Shown: one piece after another, positions 34,455 to 43,128 of the stretch
Layout: each line of letters opens with the position of its first letter
How positions within the stretch are numbered: position 1 is the stretch's first letter
NCBI GenBank assembly: GCA_030427635.1
Contig: JAUIBA010000030.1
Span: 1 to 47,530 of the forward strand
DNA length: 47,530 nt
Direction: 5' to 3'
DNA from: Bacteroidia bacterium
GTDB taxonomy: Bacteria; Bacteroidota; Bacteroidia; Chitinophagales; Chitinophagaceae
Notes under the pieces: model-generated
Told to the model about the DNA's origin: nothing
What the model saw: the letters and a program-made list of their open reading frames with translations, nothing else
The model's database searches: none
Made by a program: the position numbers and the translations under genes

Positions 34455-35225
34455 TTAGTGGCTTATTGCCGTCTGTATAGCATCCCACAGGGCTATTCGT
34501 GCCTTCAGGGCATCACATACCGCCGCAGTTGCTTCTGCCCATTTGGCATCATCATCTCCGCACAGCTCGCGTGTCATTTCTATAGCCAGATGAGAGTGGT
34601 GGTCTCCGTCCACTTCTATGTGGCGCTCCAGATAATACTGGAAAATAGCGGCACTGGCATCCTGCTGCTGGTTTAGCTCCTTTACAAATGACAGGAACAT
34701 GCCCGGTATCAGGTCTTCCCTGCCAAAAGTAAATACCGCCGCCTGCACATGTGGCTTATCGCCTGCTATAGTACGGAAGGTGTTGGAAACAAACGACTTA
34801 ACTGCATCCGGTATATGGGTCGAAGCCAGTGCTGTAGCTACATCTGTACCGGTTGTCAGTTTTTGTACAAATTCATTAATGACAGTTGTATTGGCGCCCG
34901 CCTGCTGCATGGCGCTCAGGTATAGCTCATAATGGCTGGCCCTGTTTCCTGCCATATCCACATCGCTCTCCTCTCCCGTCACTATTTCATTAATAAGGTA
35001 GCGCGTCGCTGCATTGCCACGGGGTACCCACGGCACAGCTACACAGGTAAGAGCACGCTGCAGGCATTTTAGCAGAGACATAAAGTCCCACACAGCAAAT
35101 ACATGATACTCCATAAAGGTATGCAGGTGCGCTATGCTGCGTACATTGCTGTACAGGCTGTGCGATATCAGTTGCTGGCGTAGTGGGGCAGCTTCCTGCT
35201 GCAGTTGCTCTATTCTGTCTTTCAT
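34455..35225 (-). CDS. DUF3050 protein, heme-oxygenase-like (diiron oxidase) fold
   Basis: 256 residues from ATG 35223-35225; the frame extends to 35348 but the added part lacks support and would precede the promoter-like element at 35244. Conserved blocks: [60 protein letters not shown], and [16 protein letters not shown]. The spaced Glu, His and Asp residues in these helices ([21 protein letters not shown]) fit the heme-oxygenase-like diiron oxidase (HDO) superfamily, to which DUF3050 belongs. Substrate unknown; cytoplasmic. Divergent from the act operon; no biosynthetic genes nearby. Confidence 0.82.
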   Translation of the reverse strand: MKDRIEQLQQEAAPLRQQLISHSLYSNVRSIAHLHTFMEYHVFAVWDFMSLLKCLQRALTCVAVPWVPRGNAATRYLINEIVTGEESDVDMAGNRASHYELYLSAMQQAGANTTVINEFVQKLTTGTDVATALASTHIPDAVKSFVSNTFRTIAGDKPHVQAAVFTFGREDLIPGMFLSFVKELNQQQDASAAIFQYYLERHIEVDGDHHSHLAIEMTRELCGDDDAKWAEATAAVCDALKARIALWDAIQTAISH

Positions 35226-35243
35226 TTTTCTTGCTTGGCGCCG

Positions 35244-35251
35244 CAAAGATA
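35244..35251 (-). promoter_or_regulatory. Candidate -7 element of the DUF3050 gene (TATCTTTG)
   Basis: Full match to TAnnTTTG on the minus strand, ending 18 nt before the ATG at 35225; leader of about 12 nt. No -33 TTG at the standard distance. Confidence 0.4.
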
Positions 35252-35639
35252 GCGCTACACAAGCACCATAAGCATTTAATATAGACCACCTATTACCCCC
35301 TTTCTGGACCCTATGTGGAAAACTTTCAGGAAAAAAAGATGATTTCATAAATATTTTTCCGGAAAAAACAACTATTTTTCGATTTCTTCCCGGTTGTGTG
35401 ATTTGCCTGTTAGTTGCATGACGATATGTGTCAGAAACAAGTCAGGATTCTGCTGACAAAAAAATGACATTACAAATATCCGGCAATTGAAAAATCGGCT
35501 GAAACCCGCGCCAGGACTGAAAAACATTTTTTGAAAAATGTGTATAATTTTTCCCGATTGTGTTGTAGTTTTGCTGCGCTTTTATATAAAGGAAAGTTAA
35601 TTTTCAATATTTATTCCTGTGCCAGAATCAATAAAGCCA
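35252..35639. other. Divergent control region between DUF3050 and the act-cox operon
   Basis: AT-rich, no ORF. It contains a 14-bp perfect palindrome TTTTTCCGGAAAAA (35354-35367), a second A/T palindrome CATTTTTTGAAAAATG (35525-35540), and a 13-nt direct repeat with one mismatch, TTCCCGGTTGTGT (35387-35399) and TTCCCGATTGTGT (35552-35564). The second repeat copy is directly followed by a -7-like TAGTTTTG (35567-35574). Confidence 0.5.
35567..35574 (+). promoter_or_regulatory. Candidate -7 element of the act-cox operon (TAGTTTTG)
   Basis: Full match to TAnnTTTG, about 65 nt upstream of the actA ATG. No TTG at -33, but a 13-nt repeated box (35552-35564) lies just upstream, which could indicate activator-assisted transcription. 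Confidence 0.4.
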
Positions 35640-36899
35640 ATGTTAAGAATATGCTATCGTAGCGTACTATCTTTCTTCGTAGTACTGCTGTTAAGCAACG
35701 TTTCCGCAATAGCGGCGCCGGACGGCAAAGCAATTTTCAATGCCAACTGTGCTTCATGTCACAACCCTATAAAGGAATCAACAGGTCCTGCCTTGAAGGG
35801 TCTTCGTGCCAGCCTCCCTGGCGGAGATTGGGTTTATGATTGGGTCCATAACTCTGCAGCAATGATTGCCAAAGGCGATGCAGAGGCTGTACGGATTTAT
35901 ACTAAGTACAACAAGACAGCAATGACTGCCTTTCCTCAGCTTACCAAAGAGGAGATAGATGCAGTTTTCGCATACGTAGATGCATATGAGGTGCCAGGTC
36001 CGAAAGGTCCTGAAGCAGGTGCTGCAACTGCACAGAACACAGAAAGCAACAGCTGGCTGTATACAGTCATCACACTTTCGCTGCTGATACTCGTTGTCAT
36101 CCTTTGGAAAGCAAACAATGCACTGCGTCGTGCTGCTAACGAAAAAGAAGGTATCCCTAACGAAAAGGAAATTCCTCTGGTACGCAGCAAGCTCTTCATC
36201 GCTGTTACAGCTATCGTTGTATTCATCCTTGCAGGTTACTGGATTGTAAACGGCGCTATCAACGAAGGCCGCCAGCAGAATTATCAGCCACTGCAGCCTA
36301 TATACTATTCGCACAAGGTACACGCCGGTATCAACCAGATTAACTGTCTGTACTGCCACGCAGGTGCAGAGAAGAGCCGTCAGGCTATGATTCCTTCATC
36401 TAACGTTTGTATGAACTGTCACAAGCAGATCAACGAATACACTGGTGCAGACGGTCATGAGCTGAAAACTGCAGAAGGTAAAGTAATCAATGGTACGGAG
36501 CAGATTCAGCTTCTGTACAAATATGCCGGATGGGATCCTGCTAAGAAAGATTACATTCGCGACGAAGCAGGTAACATCAAAGCTACCCCTATCCAGTGGG
36601 TTAAAATTCACAACCTCCCCGACCACGTTTACTTCAACCACTCACAGCACGTGAAGGTAGGTCAGGTACAGTGTCAGCAGTGTCACGGCAACATTGAGGA
36701 AATGGACGAAGTTTATCAGTTCGCTCCACTGTCAATGGGCTGGTGTATCAACTGTCACCGTCAGACAGAAGTGAAGTTCACAGAAAACAACTACTACAGC
36801 ATATTCGAAAAATATCAGGAAGAGCTGAAGTCAGGTAAACGCACTAAAGTGACAGAAGCAGACCTCGGTGGTCTTGAATGTCAGAAGTGCCACTACTAA
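35640..36899 (+). CDS. actA: Alternative complex III subunit A, multiheme cytochrome c
   Basis: 419 residues from ATG 35640-35642; a GTG at 35619 is in frame but the ATG gives a cleaner signal peptide (MLRICYRSVLSFFVVLLLSN, cut near AIAA). Residues 27-120 are a class I cytochrome c domain with heme site CASCH (C37-H41). Two membrane segments follow (about 138-156 and 185-205), then five CxxCH sites: CLYCH, CMNCH, CQQCH, CINCH, CQKCH (about 236, 257, 345, 369, 414). That makes six covalent hemes: the usual five-heme ActA with an added N-terminal monoheme domain, as seen in other Bacteroidota. It moves electrons from menaquinol oxidation toward the oxidase. First gene of actABCDEF-coxBA; codon choice suggests strong expression. 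Confidence 0.92.
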   Translation: MLRICYRSVLSFFVVLLLSNVSAIAAPDGKAIFNANCASCHNPIKESTGPALKGLRASLPGGDWVYDWVHNSAAMIAKGDAEAVRIYTKYNKTAMTAFPQLTKEEIDAVFAYVDAYEVPGPKGPEAGAATAQNTESNSWLYTVITLSLLILVVILWKANNALRRAANEKEGIPNEKEIPLVRSKLFIAVTAIVVFILAGYWIVNGAINEGRQQNYQPLQPIYYSHKVHAGINQINCLYCHAGAEKSRQAMIPSSNVCMNCHKQINEYTGADGHELKTAEGKVINGTEQIQLLYKYAGWDPAKKDYIRDEAGNIKATPIQWVKIHNLPDHVYFNHSQHVKVGQVQCQQCHGNIEEMDEVYQFAPLSMGWCINCHRQTEVKFTENNYYSIFEKYQEELKSGKRTKVTEADLGGLECQKCHY

Positions 36900-37007
36900 A
36901 CCCTCATTGTGAGCAGAGAAAAAAGAAGTTTTTAGAATAAGTATAAAAACAGAACAGTAAAGGCCTCCCGGAAACGGAAGACACTGTTAAGAAACGAATC
37001 ATACTAT

Positions 37008-40000
37008 ATGAGTCAAAAACAATACTGGTCGGACTTACAGGACCTCAGGAATATCGAAACCAAAACGGTAATCGAAGAGAATGAGTTCAAAGAAGAGTTG
37101 CCATTCGACCTGAGCGAGGGTGTATTCAACGCTACTACTCCGCGTCGTGACTTTCTGAAGTTCCTGGGCTTCAGTACACTGGCAGCCACTATCGTATCCA
37201 GCTGCGAAATGCCGGTACGTAAGGCTATCCCGTATGCTATAAAGCCTGAAGATATTACGCCTGGCGTTCCTAACTACTACGCATCTACCTTCGTTGATGG
37301 TGGTGACTATTGCGCAGTAGTTATCAAAACAAGAGAAGGTCGTCCTATCAAGATAGAAGGTAACGAACTGTCTTCAGTTACAAAAGGTGGTACTTCTGCC
37401 CGTGTTCAGGCATCAGTTCTGAACCTTTATGATAAGGCTCGTCTCACACATCCTACAGTTGCCGGTAAAGAAGTTACTTTCGATGCACTGGATCGTGAAA
37501 TAAAAGAAGGTCTTGCTGGTAAGAGCGGTTACCTGGTTACCTGCTCTATCATGAGCCCTACTACAAAAGAGGTTATCACTCAGTTCCTGGCTAAGTATCC
37601 GGGCATTAAGCACATCAGCTACGATGCTATATCTTACTCAGGAATGCTGCAGGCAAATGAAGCATGCTACGGCAAGCGCACATTGCCTACTTACCATTTT
37701 GAGAAAGCCGCAACTATTGTGAGCCTTGATGCTGATTTCCTGGGTACATGGATGTCACCGGTTGAGTTCTCTAAGGGCTATTCTGCTAATCGTAAGATAA
37801 GCGCAAAAAACCCTACGCTTTCTAAACATTATCATGTAGAGGCAATACACACCATCACAGGTGCTGCTGCCGATGAGCGTGCTACCTGCCGTCCTTCAGA
37901 AGTAGGCGCAGTAGCTATAGCGCTTTATAACGCAGTAGTGAATGGCACAGCGCCATCACTGCCGGGTGCTAAGCTCAATAAAATGATTACTGCTGCTGCT
38001 GCCGACCTTAAGAAAGGTAACGGTATGGTAGTATGTGGTAGCAATGATGCTAACGTACAGGTGATAGTAAATGCTATCAACGACAAAATAGGCGCTAACG
38101 GTAATACCGTTAACTGGGCTACTACCAGCAACACATGGCAGGGTATCGATAAAGATATGGTTGACATGGTAGCTGCAATGGAAGGTGGCCAGGTTGGTGT
38201 AGTGATGATGCACGGTGTAAACCCGTCTTACAACTATGCCGACGCTAAAAAATTCAATGCTGCTCTTGCTAAGGTCCCAATGACCATCTCGTTTGCAGAG
38301 CGCATGGACGAAACTGCTCAGAAGTGCAAATACATAATACCAGACCATCACTACCTGGAAAGCTGGGGTGATGCTGAGCCTAAGGTTGGCTTCTACAGCC
38401 TTATGCAGCCAGGTATAGCGCCACTGTTCAAGACCCGCGCATTCCAGGATTCACTGATGTCATGGATGGAAGCTGGTCAGAGCTATGGCGACTACTGGCA
38501 GCTGTACTGGACTACGCGTCTTGGCGACCAGGCAACATTCGACCAGGCACTGCAGGACGGTGTTATGGAGCCCGAAGAAATGCCTAACGGTAGCGCATCT
38601 TTCAACGGAAACGTAAGCGAAGCGATTGCTGCTGTTCAGGGTAAGAAAGCCGCATCTGGTGTAGAACTGGTTGTTTACCAGAAGGTAGGTATCGGCCATG
38701 GTGGCCCATGGAGTAACAACCCATGGCTGCAGGAAATGCCAGACCCTATGACACGTGCCGTATGGGACAACTATCTGTGCGTATCGCCTAAGCGTGCCAA
38801 AACGCTGGGTGCAGAAGTAAATACGTTCAATGAAGTTGACTATAACAAGCATGTAGCTAAAATTACCGGAGCTAATGGGGTAGTAACTACACTGCCTATC
38901 ATAGTAGTACCGGGTATGCATAACGATGTGGTAGCAGTAGCTGCCGGTTATGGTCGCGATGCTAAAGTAGGTCGCGCAGCTGCAAGTGATAATACAAAAG
39001 GTGGTAAGAACGCATTCCCATTCGCTACATTCAACGGTACTAACGTTGAATACTACAGCAGTGTGAAACTTGAAAACACCGGCGAAACATATGAAGTAGC
39101 GCTGATACAGACACACAGCAGCTATGAAAATCGCCCTGTTGTTCACGAGTTCACCCTCGAAGACTTTAAGAAAGACCCGCACGAGCTTCAGAAAGAGCGC
39201 GGCGTGGAAATAGCACACTATTCTCAGGACCCATGGCATGAAGGCCATCATGGTGAGGCAATAGCCACACCGGAAATGGAAGACGCTTTCCGTGAGAAAG
39301 GTACACTTTACCCTAACCATCCTTATGAAGGTATCAAGTGGGGTATGTCTATCGACCTTAACACATGTACCGGTTGCGGTGCCTGCGTAGTAGGTTGTGT
39401 GGCAGAAAACAATATCTCGGTAGTTGGTAAGTATCACGCACTGCGCAGTCACGAAATGCACTGGATACGTATCGACCGTTACTTCAGCGGTATGCCAGAC
39501 GATCCGGATACTATCCAGACCATCTTCCAGCCTATGCTGTGCCAGCATTGCGACAATGCTCCTTGTGAGAACGTTTGTCCGGTATCGGCTACCAACCATA
39601 GCACTGAAGGTCTGAACCAGATGGCTTATAACCGTTGTATCGGTACTAAATACTGTGCAAATAACTGTCCGTACAAAGTGCGTCACTTTAACTGGATGGA
39701 CTGGAACGGTGCTGATGCATTCGCTGACAACATCTTTGAAGATGGCCGCCGTGATGATCTCAATGACGACCTCACACGTATGGTACTGAACCCTGATGTT
39801 ACAGTACGTAGCCGTGGTGTGATGGAAAAATGTTCTTTCTGCGTTCAGCGTCTGCAGGATGCGAAACTGGCAGCTAAGAAAGCTGGCCGTCCTATGAGAG
39901 ATGGCGAAGTGAAAACTGCATGTCAGCAGAGCTGTCCTTCAGATTGTATCACTTTCGGTAACGTGAACGATAAAGAAAGCGAAATATACAAGATACGTAA

Positions 40001-40145
40001 GGAAGACCAGAAGGAGCGTACCTTCTACGTTCTGGAGCATATACATGTACTGCCAAACATCAACTATCTTTCTAAAATCCGTAACACAAATGAAATTGTG
40101 GCCGGCAATGAAAAGAAAGACGGTATGTATGCAGACCATATATAA
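37008..40145 (+). CDS. actB: Alternative complex III subunit B, fused molybdopterin-like and 4-cluster Fe-S protein
   Basis: 1045 residues. A Tat-type signal lies unusually far in (TPRRDFLKFLGFSTLAA, RR at 46-47, with a lipobox-like VSSC ending at C66), as is usual for the 'TAT-variant-translocated' ActB family. Residues about 75-770 form the molybdopterin-oxidoreductase-like domain, which in known ActB proteins binds no molybdenum cofactor. The rest is a ferredoxin-like domain with four Cys clusters: CTGCGACVVGC (about 785-795), CQHCDNAPCENVCP (about 845), CIGTKYCANNCP (about 877), and CSFC with ACQQSCPSDC (about 941-975). All ligands look intact. Located on the periplasmic side, working with ActA and the ActC/F membrane subunits. 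Confidence 0.95.
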   Translation: MSQKQYWSDLQDLRNIETKTVIEENEFKEELPFDLSEGVFNATTPRRDFLKFLGFSTLAATIVSSCEMPVRKAIPYAIKPEDITPGVPNYYASTFVDGGDYCAVVIKTREGRPIKIEGNELSSVTKGGTSARVQASVLNLYDKARLTHPTVAGKEVTFDALDREIKEGLAGKSGYLVTCSIMSPTTKEVITQFLAKYPGIKHISYDAISYSGMLQANEACYGKRTLPTYHFEKAATIVSLDADFLGTWMSPVEFSKGYSANRKISAKNPTLSKHYHVEAIHTITGAAADERATCRPSEVGAVAIALYNAVVNGTAPSLPGAKLNKMITAAAADLKKGNGMVVCGSNDANVQVIVNAINDKIGANGNTVNWATTSNTWQGIDKDMVDMVAAMEGGQVGVVMMHGVNPSYNYADAKKFNAALAKVPMTISFAERMDETAQKCKYIIPDHHYLESWGDAEPKVGFYSLMQPGIAPLFKTRAFQDSLMSWMEAGQSYGDYWQLYWTTRLGDQATFDQALQDGVMEPEEMPNGSASFNGNVSEAIAAVQGKKAASGVELVVYQKVGIGHGGPWSNNPWLQEMPDPMTRAVWDNYLCVSPKRAKTLGAEVNTFNEVDYNKHVAKITGANGVVTTLPIIVVPGMHNDVVAVAAGYGRDAKVGRAAASDNTKGGKNAFPFATFNGTNVEYYSSVKLENTGETYEVALIQTHSSYENRPVVHEFTLEDFKKDPHELQKERGVEIAHYSQDPWHEGHHGEAIATPEMEDAFREKGTLYPNHPYEGIKWGMSIDLNTCTGCGACVVGCVAENNISVVGKYHALRSHEMHWIRIDRYFSGMPDDPDTIQTIFQPMLCQHCDNAPCENVCPVSATNHSTEGLNQMAYNRCIGTKYCANNCPYKVRHFNWMDWNGADAFADNIFEDGRRDDLNDDLTRMVLNPDVTVRSRGVMEKCSFCVQRLQDAKLAAKKAGRPMRDGEVKTACQQSCPSDCITFGNVNDKESEIYKIRKEDQKERTFYVLEHIHVLPNINYLSKIRNTNEIVAGNEKKDGMYADHI

Positions 40146-40250
40146 CAGCAACAGGCTAAGAAGCAGATAGTAACAAAGGGATTAATAAAGTAATAAAAAG
40201 AACAGGGCAGGAATAAACCACCGGCTCAGAAAAAATACTAAATACGTGCT

Positions 40251-41714
40251 ATGCATATCAAGTACGAATCGTTTGTAAGAGAACCACTTGTAGATGGGAA
40301 CAAGGATTATCATCAGGTGTCGGAAGACATTGTAAGTCCTATTGAAGGTAAGCCTGGCCGCATGTGGTATGTTGGCTTTATTTTCTCGGTTATCCTGCTG
40401 TGTTTCGGTATTTTCTCCGTTACATGGTCTGTATACTGGGGTCTGGGTACTTGGGGTGTAAACCGTACCATAGGCTGGGGCTGGGATATCACCAACTTCG
40501 TATGGTGGATTGGTATCGGTCACGCCGGTACGCTTATCTCTGCCATCCTCCTGCTGTTCCGTCAGGGCTGGCGTACTGGTGTAAACCGTGCAGCTGAGGC
40601 CATGACCATATTTGCAGTAATGTGTGCGGGCCAGTTCCCTATATGGCACATGGGTCGTGTATGGGATGGCTTCTGGGTACTGCCGCTGCCTAACAGCCGC
40701 GGTCCGCTATGGCCTAACTTTGACTCTCCGCTTCTTTGGGACGTATTTGCGATCTCTACTTACTTCACAGTATCACTCCTGTTCTGGTACTCTGGTCTTC
40801 TGCCTGACTTTGCGCTCATCCGCGACAGGGCAAAAACCAAACTCCGCAGAATGCTTTATGGTCTTGCTTCTTTCGGCTGGACCGGTACTGCCAAGAACTG
40901 GCAGCGTATGGAAGCCCTGGCGCTCGTACTCGCTGGTCTTTCTACACCACTCGTACTTTCGGTACACACCATCGTATCTTTTGACTTTGCCACTTCAGTA
41001 ATACCAGGATGGCATACTACCATCTTCCCTCCATACTTCGTGGCAGGTGCGGTATTCTCTGGTTTTGCGATGGTGAACACACTGCTTGTTATCACCCGTA
41101 AGATTCTGAAACTCGAAGCATATATCACTATCGGTCACCTTGAGGCAATGAACAAAATCATCGTACTCACAGGTTCTATAGTAGGTGTCGCTTATCTTAC
41201 TGAGCTCTTCATGTCGTGGTACAGCCAGGCATGGGGCGAAATGGAAGCGTTCAAATGGCGTATTGTTGGTCCTTACTGGTGGAGCTACTGGGCAATGATG
41301 ACCTGTAACGTGGTATCGCCTCAGCTCTTCTGGATTAAGAAACTGCGTCGTAACATTCCGTTTACTTTCGTAATGTCTATCGTGGTGAACATCGGTATGT
41401 GGTTCGAGCGTTTCGTTATCATCGCTACCTCTACTTACCGCGACTGGATTCCTGGTAGCTGGGCATACTACAGCCCTGAGTGGCCTGAAGTTGGCTTCTA
41501 CCTCGGTACTTTCGGTCTGTTCTTTACACTGTACTTCCTCTTCGCTAAATACTTCCCTGTAGTAGCCGTACATGAAATCAAGTTTGTACTGAAAACATCA
41601 GGTGAAAATTACAAACGCGATATGCTGCGTCATGAAGAGCAGACACTTGAAGAGTTTGTACACGAAGCAGAGTCTCACCATCACGAAGAGGAGCACGCAG
41701 TGGCTCACCACTAA
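40251..41714 (+). CDS. actC: Alternative complex III subunit C, NrfD-like menaquinol-oxidising membrane subunit
   Basis: 487 residues, about ten membrane helices of the NrfD/PsrC type. Characteristic pieces: WGLGTWGVNRTIGWGWDITN, FVWWIGIGHAGTLISAILLL, MCAGQFPIWHMGRVWDGFW. It is predicted to contain a menaquinol site and a proton path. The C-terminal tail is very rich in His and Glu (HEAESHHHEEEHAVAHH), about 17 residues, possibly metal-binding. 105 nt after actB. Related to actF in the same operon. Confidence 0.95.
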   Translation: MHIKYESFVREPLVDGNKDYHQVSEDIVSPIEGKPGRMWYVGFIFSVILLCFGIFSVTWSVYWGLGTWGVNRTIGWGWDITNFVWWIGIGHAGTLISAILLLFRQGWRTGVNRAAEAMTIFAVMCAGQFPIWHMGRVWDGFWVLPLPNSRGPLWPNFDSPLLWDVFAISTYFTVSLLFWYSGLLPDFALIRDRAKTKLRRMLYGLASFGWTGTAKNWQRMEALALVLAGLSTPLVLSVHTIVSFDFATSVIPGWHTTIFPPYFVAGAVFSGFAMVNTLLVITRKILKLEAYITIGHLEAMNKIIVLTGSIVGVAYLTELFMSWYSQAWGEMEAFKWRIVGPYWWSYWAMMTCNVVSPQLFWIKKLRRNIPFTFVMSIVVNIGMWFERFVIIATSTYRDWIPGSWAYYSPEWPEVGFYLGTFGLFFTLYFLFAKYFPVVAVHEIKFVLKTSGENYKRDMLRHEEQTLEEFVHEAESHHHEEEHAVAHH

Positions 41715-41787
41715 TATCGGGATGCTGAATAGCTGAATGGAAGTAAAAACAAAAACTGAATTCTGACTTTTTGAATATTAAGATAAA

Positions 41788-42369
41788 ATGGCAATAAAAA
41801 AATTTGCGGTAGCAGCATACGACGATGAAGCAGTTCTGTTTCCTGCTGTGAGCAAGGTGCGTAAGAGCGGATACAAGCTTCACGATATATACACACCATT
41901 TGCCGTGCATGGTCTGGATGTGGCTATGGGCCACAAAGAGACAGATCTGCACATTGCGGGTTTCATTTATGGTCTTTGCGGTACATCTACAGCCGTAGGC
42001 TTCATATCATGGATATTTACTTCCGATTGGCCTATCGTTTATGGTGGTAAACCACACTTCGCACTGCCGGCATGGGTTCCTATTACCTTTGAGCTTACGG
42101 TACTTTTCGCTGCAGTAGGTATGACACTTACTTTCTGCTATCTCAATCAGATAATGCCTGGTGTTAAGAAGCACGTCTTCCACCCCCGTCAGAGCGATGA
42201 CCTGTTTGTAATGGCTATAGAGCTTAATGAGCACACTCCCGAAGGGGAAGTGCTTGAGTTCCTTAAGTCTACCGGTGCAGTAGAAACAAATGTACAGGTA
42301 GCTGAAGACAGCTGGTGGTACGGTCGCTGGGACAAAAAAGAAGAATACGAAGCGCTCAATGCGGGCTAA
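41788..42369 (+). CDS. actD: Alternative complex III subunit D (DUF3341)
   Basis: 193 residues with two membrane helices (LCGTSTAVGFISWIFT and FELTVLFAAVGMTLTFCYLN). The N-terminal YDDEAVLFPAVSKVRKSGYK and HPRQSDDLFVMAIE fit DUF3341, the ActD family. It packs against ActC/ActF in the complex; no cofactor. 73 nt after actC and 59 nt before actE. Confidence 0.93.
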   Translation: MAIKKFAVAAYDDEAVLFPAVSKVRKSGYKLHDIYTPFAVHGLDVAMGHKETDLHIAGFIYGLCGTSTAVGFISWIFTSDWPIVYGGKPHFALPAWVPITFELTVLFAAVGMTLTFCYLNQIMPGVKKHVFHPRQSDDLFVMAIELNEHTPEGEVLEFLKSTGAVETNVQVAEDSWWYGRWDKKEEYEALNAG

Positions 42370-42428
42370 TGCGCCGCATGTTGCAGGAAGCAGATTTTAT
42401 TTTGACTTTTTGAATTTTGAAAATATAT

Positions 42429-43064
42429 ATGAACAAGATAAAAAGCATAGTGATCGCAGGTCTTACGGTAACCGTTGGCCTCGTGTCGTGCGATTCAGGT
42501 AACGTACGCCGTACTCCCGGCCACATATACGTACCTGACATGACCTATTCGCGTGCGTATGATGCTTACACATCCAACCCCAATTTTGAAGATGGGCTTA
42601 CCAGCCGCCGTCCGGTATCGGGTACTGTAGCCCGTGGTCATGAGCTGCCCGATCATCTTGCTGAGGGTGACACCAATGCTTACAAAACCTTCAATACAGA
42701 ACTGCGTTTTAATGATGCTAAGCTGGCTGAAGGCAAGCGTCTGTTCAATATTTATTGCGGTATCTGCCACGGTACGGCATTGGATGGTCAGGGGCCTCTG
42801 TTTACATTGGGTAAGTTTGCCTCAATGCCTGCCAACCTGAAAGATGCCAAGTATCTGCACATGCCTGCCGGTCAGATGTATGCTGCAATCAAGTATGGTA
42901 AAAACATGATGGGCTCTTACGCATCACAGCTCGATATCAGACAGCGTTGGATGGTGATAGCTTACATAAAGAAAGTTCAGTCTGAAAATGGTGGTGCACC
43001 ATATACCTATGCAGCAGCAGCTGAAGTAGCAGCCGCGCCTGCAGAGGCAGCTCACGCTGAATAA
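42429..43064 (+). CDS. actE: Alternative complex III subunit E, monoheme cytochrome c lipoprotein
   Basis: 211 residues from ATG 42429; an in-frame TTG at 42417 is less likely. Lipoprotein signal MNKIKSIVIAGLTVTVGLVSC, Cys being the lipidation site. DMTYSRAYDAYTSNP is a conserved ActE motif. One class I heme site CGICHG (about residue 109) and a candidate distal Met in KYLHMPAGQMYAAI or KNMMGSYA. It likely forwards electrons from ActA to the oxidase. The Ala-rich C-terminus is probably disordered. Confidence 0.93.
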   Translation: MNKIKSIVIAGLTVTVGLVSCDSGNVRRTPGHIYVPDMTYSRAYDAYTSNPNFEDGLTSRRPVSGTVARGHELPDHLAEGDTNAYKTFNTELRFNDAKLAEGKRLFNIYCGICHGTALDGQGPLFTLGKFASMPANLKDAKYLHMPAGQMYAAIKYGKNMMGSYASQLDIRQRWMVIAYIKKVQSENGGAPYTYAAAAEVAAAPAEAAHAE

Positions 43065-43128
43065 TAGTAATACAGAACTACGGAAAGCAAGAATAAATAA
43101 GTAAAGAACTTCTATAAAAGTAGTAACA

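Noticed and set aside
38460-39686. 408-residue antisense ORF inside actB
   Set aside because: Composed of His/Thr/Val/Tyr-rich sequence without family features; it is the shadow of a highly codon-biased gene with clear Fe-S motifs on the other strand.
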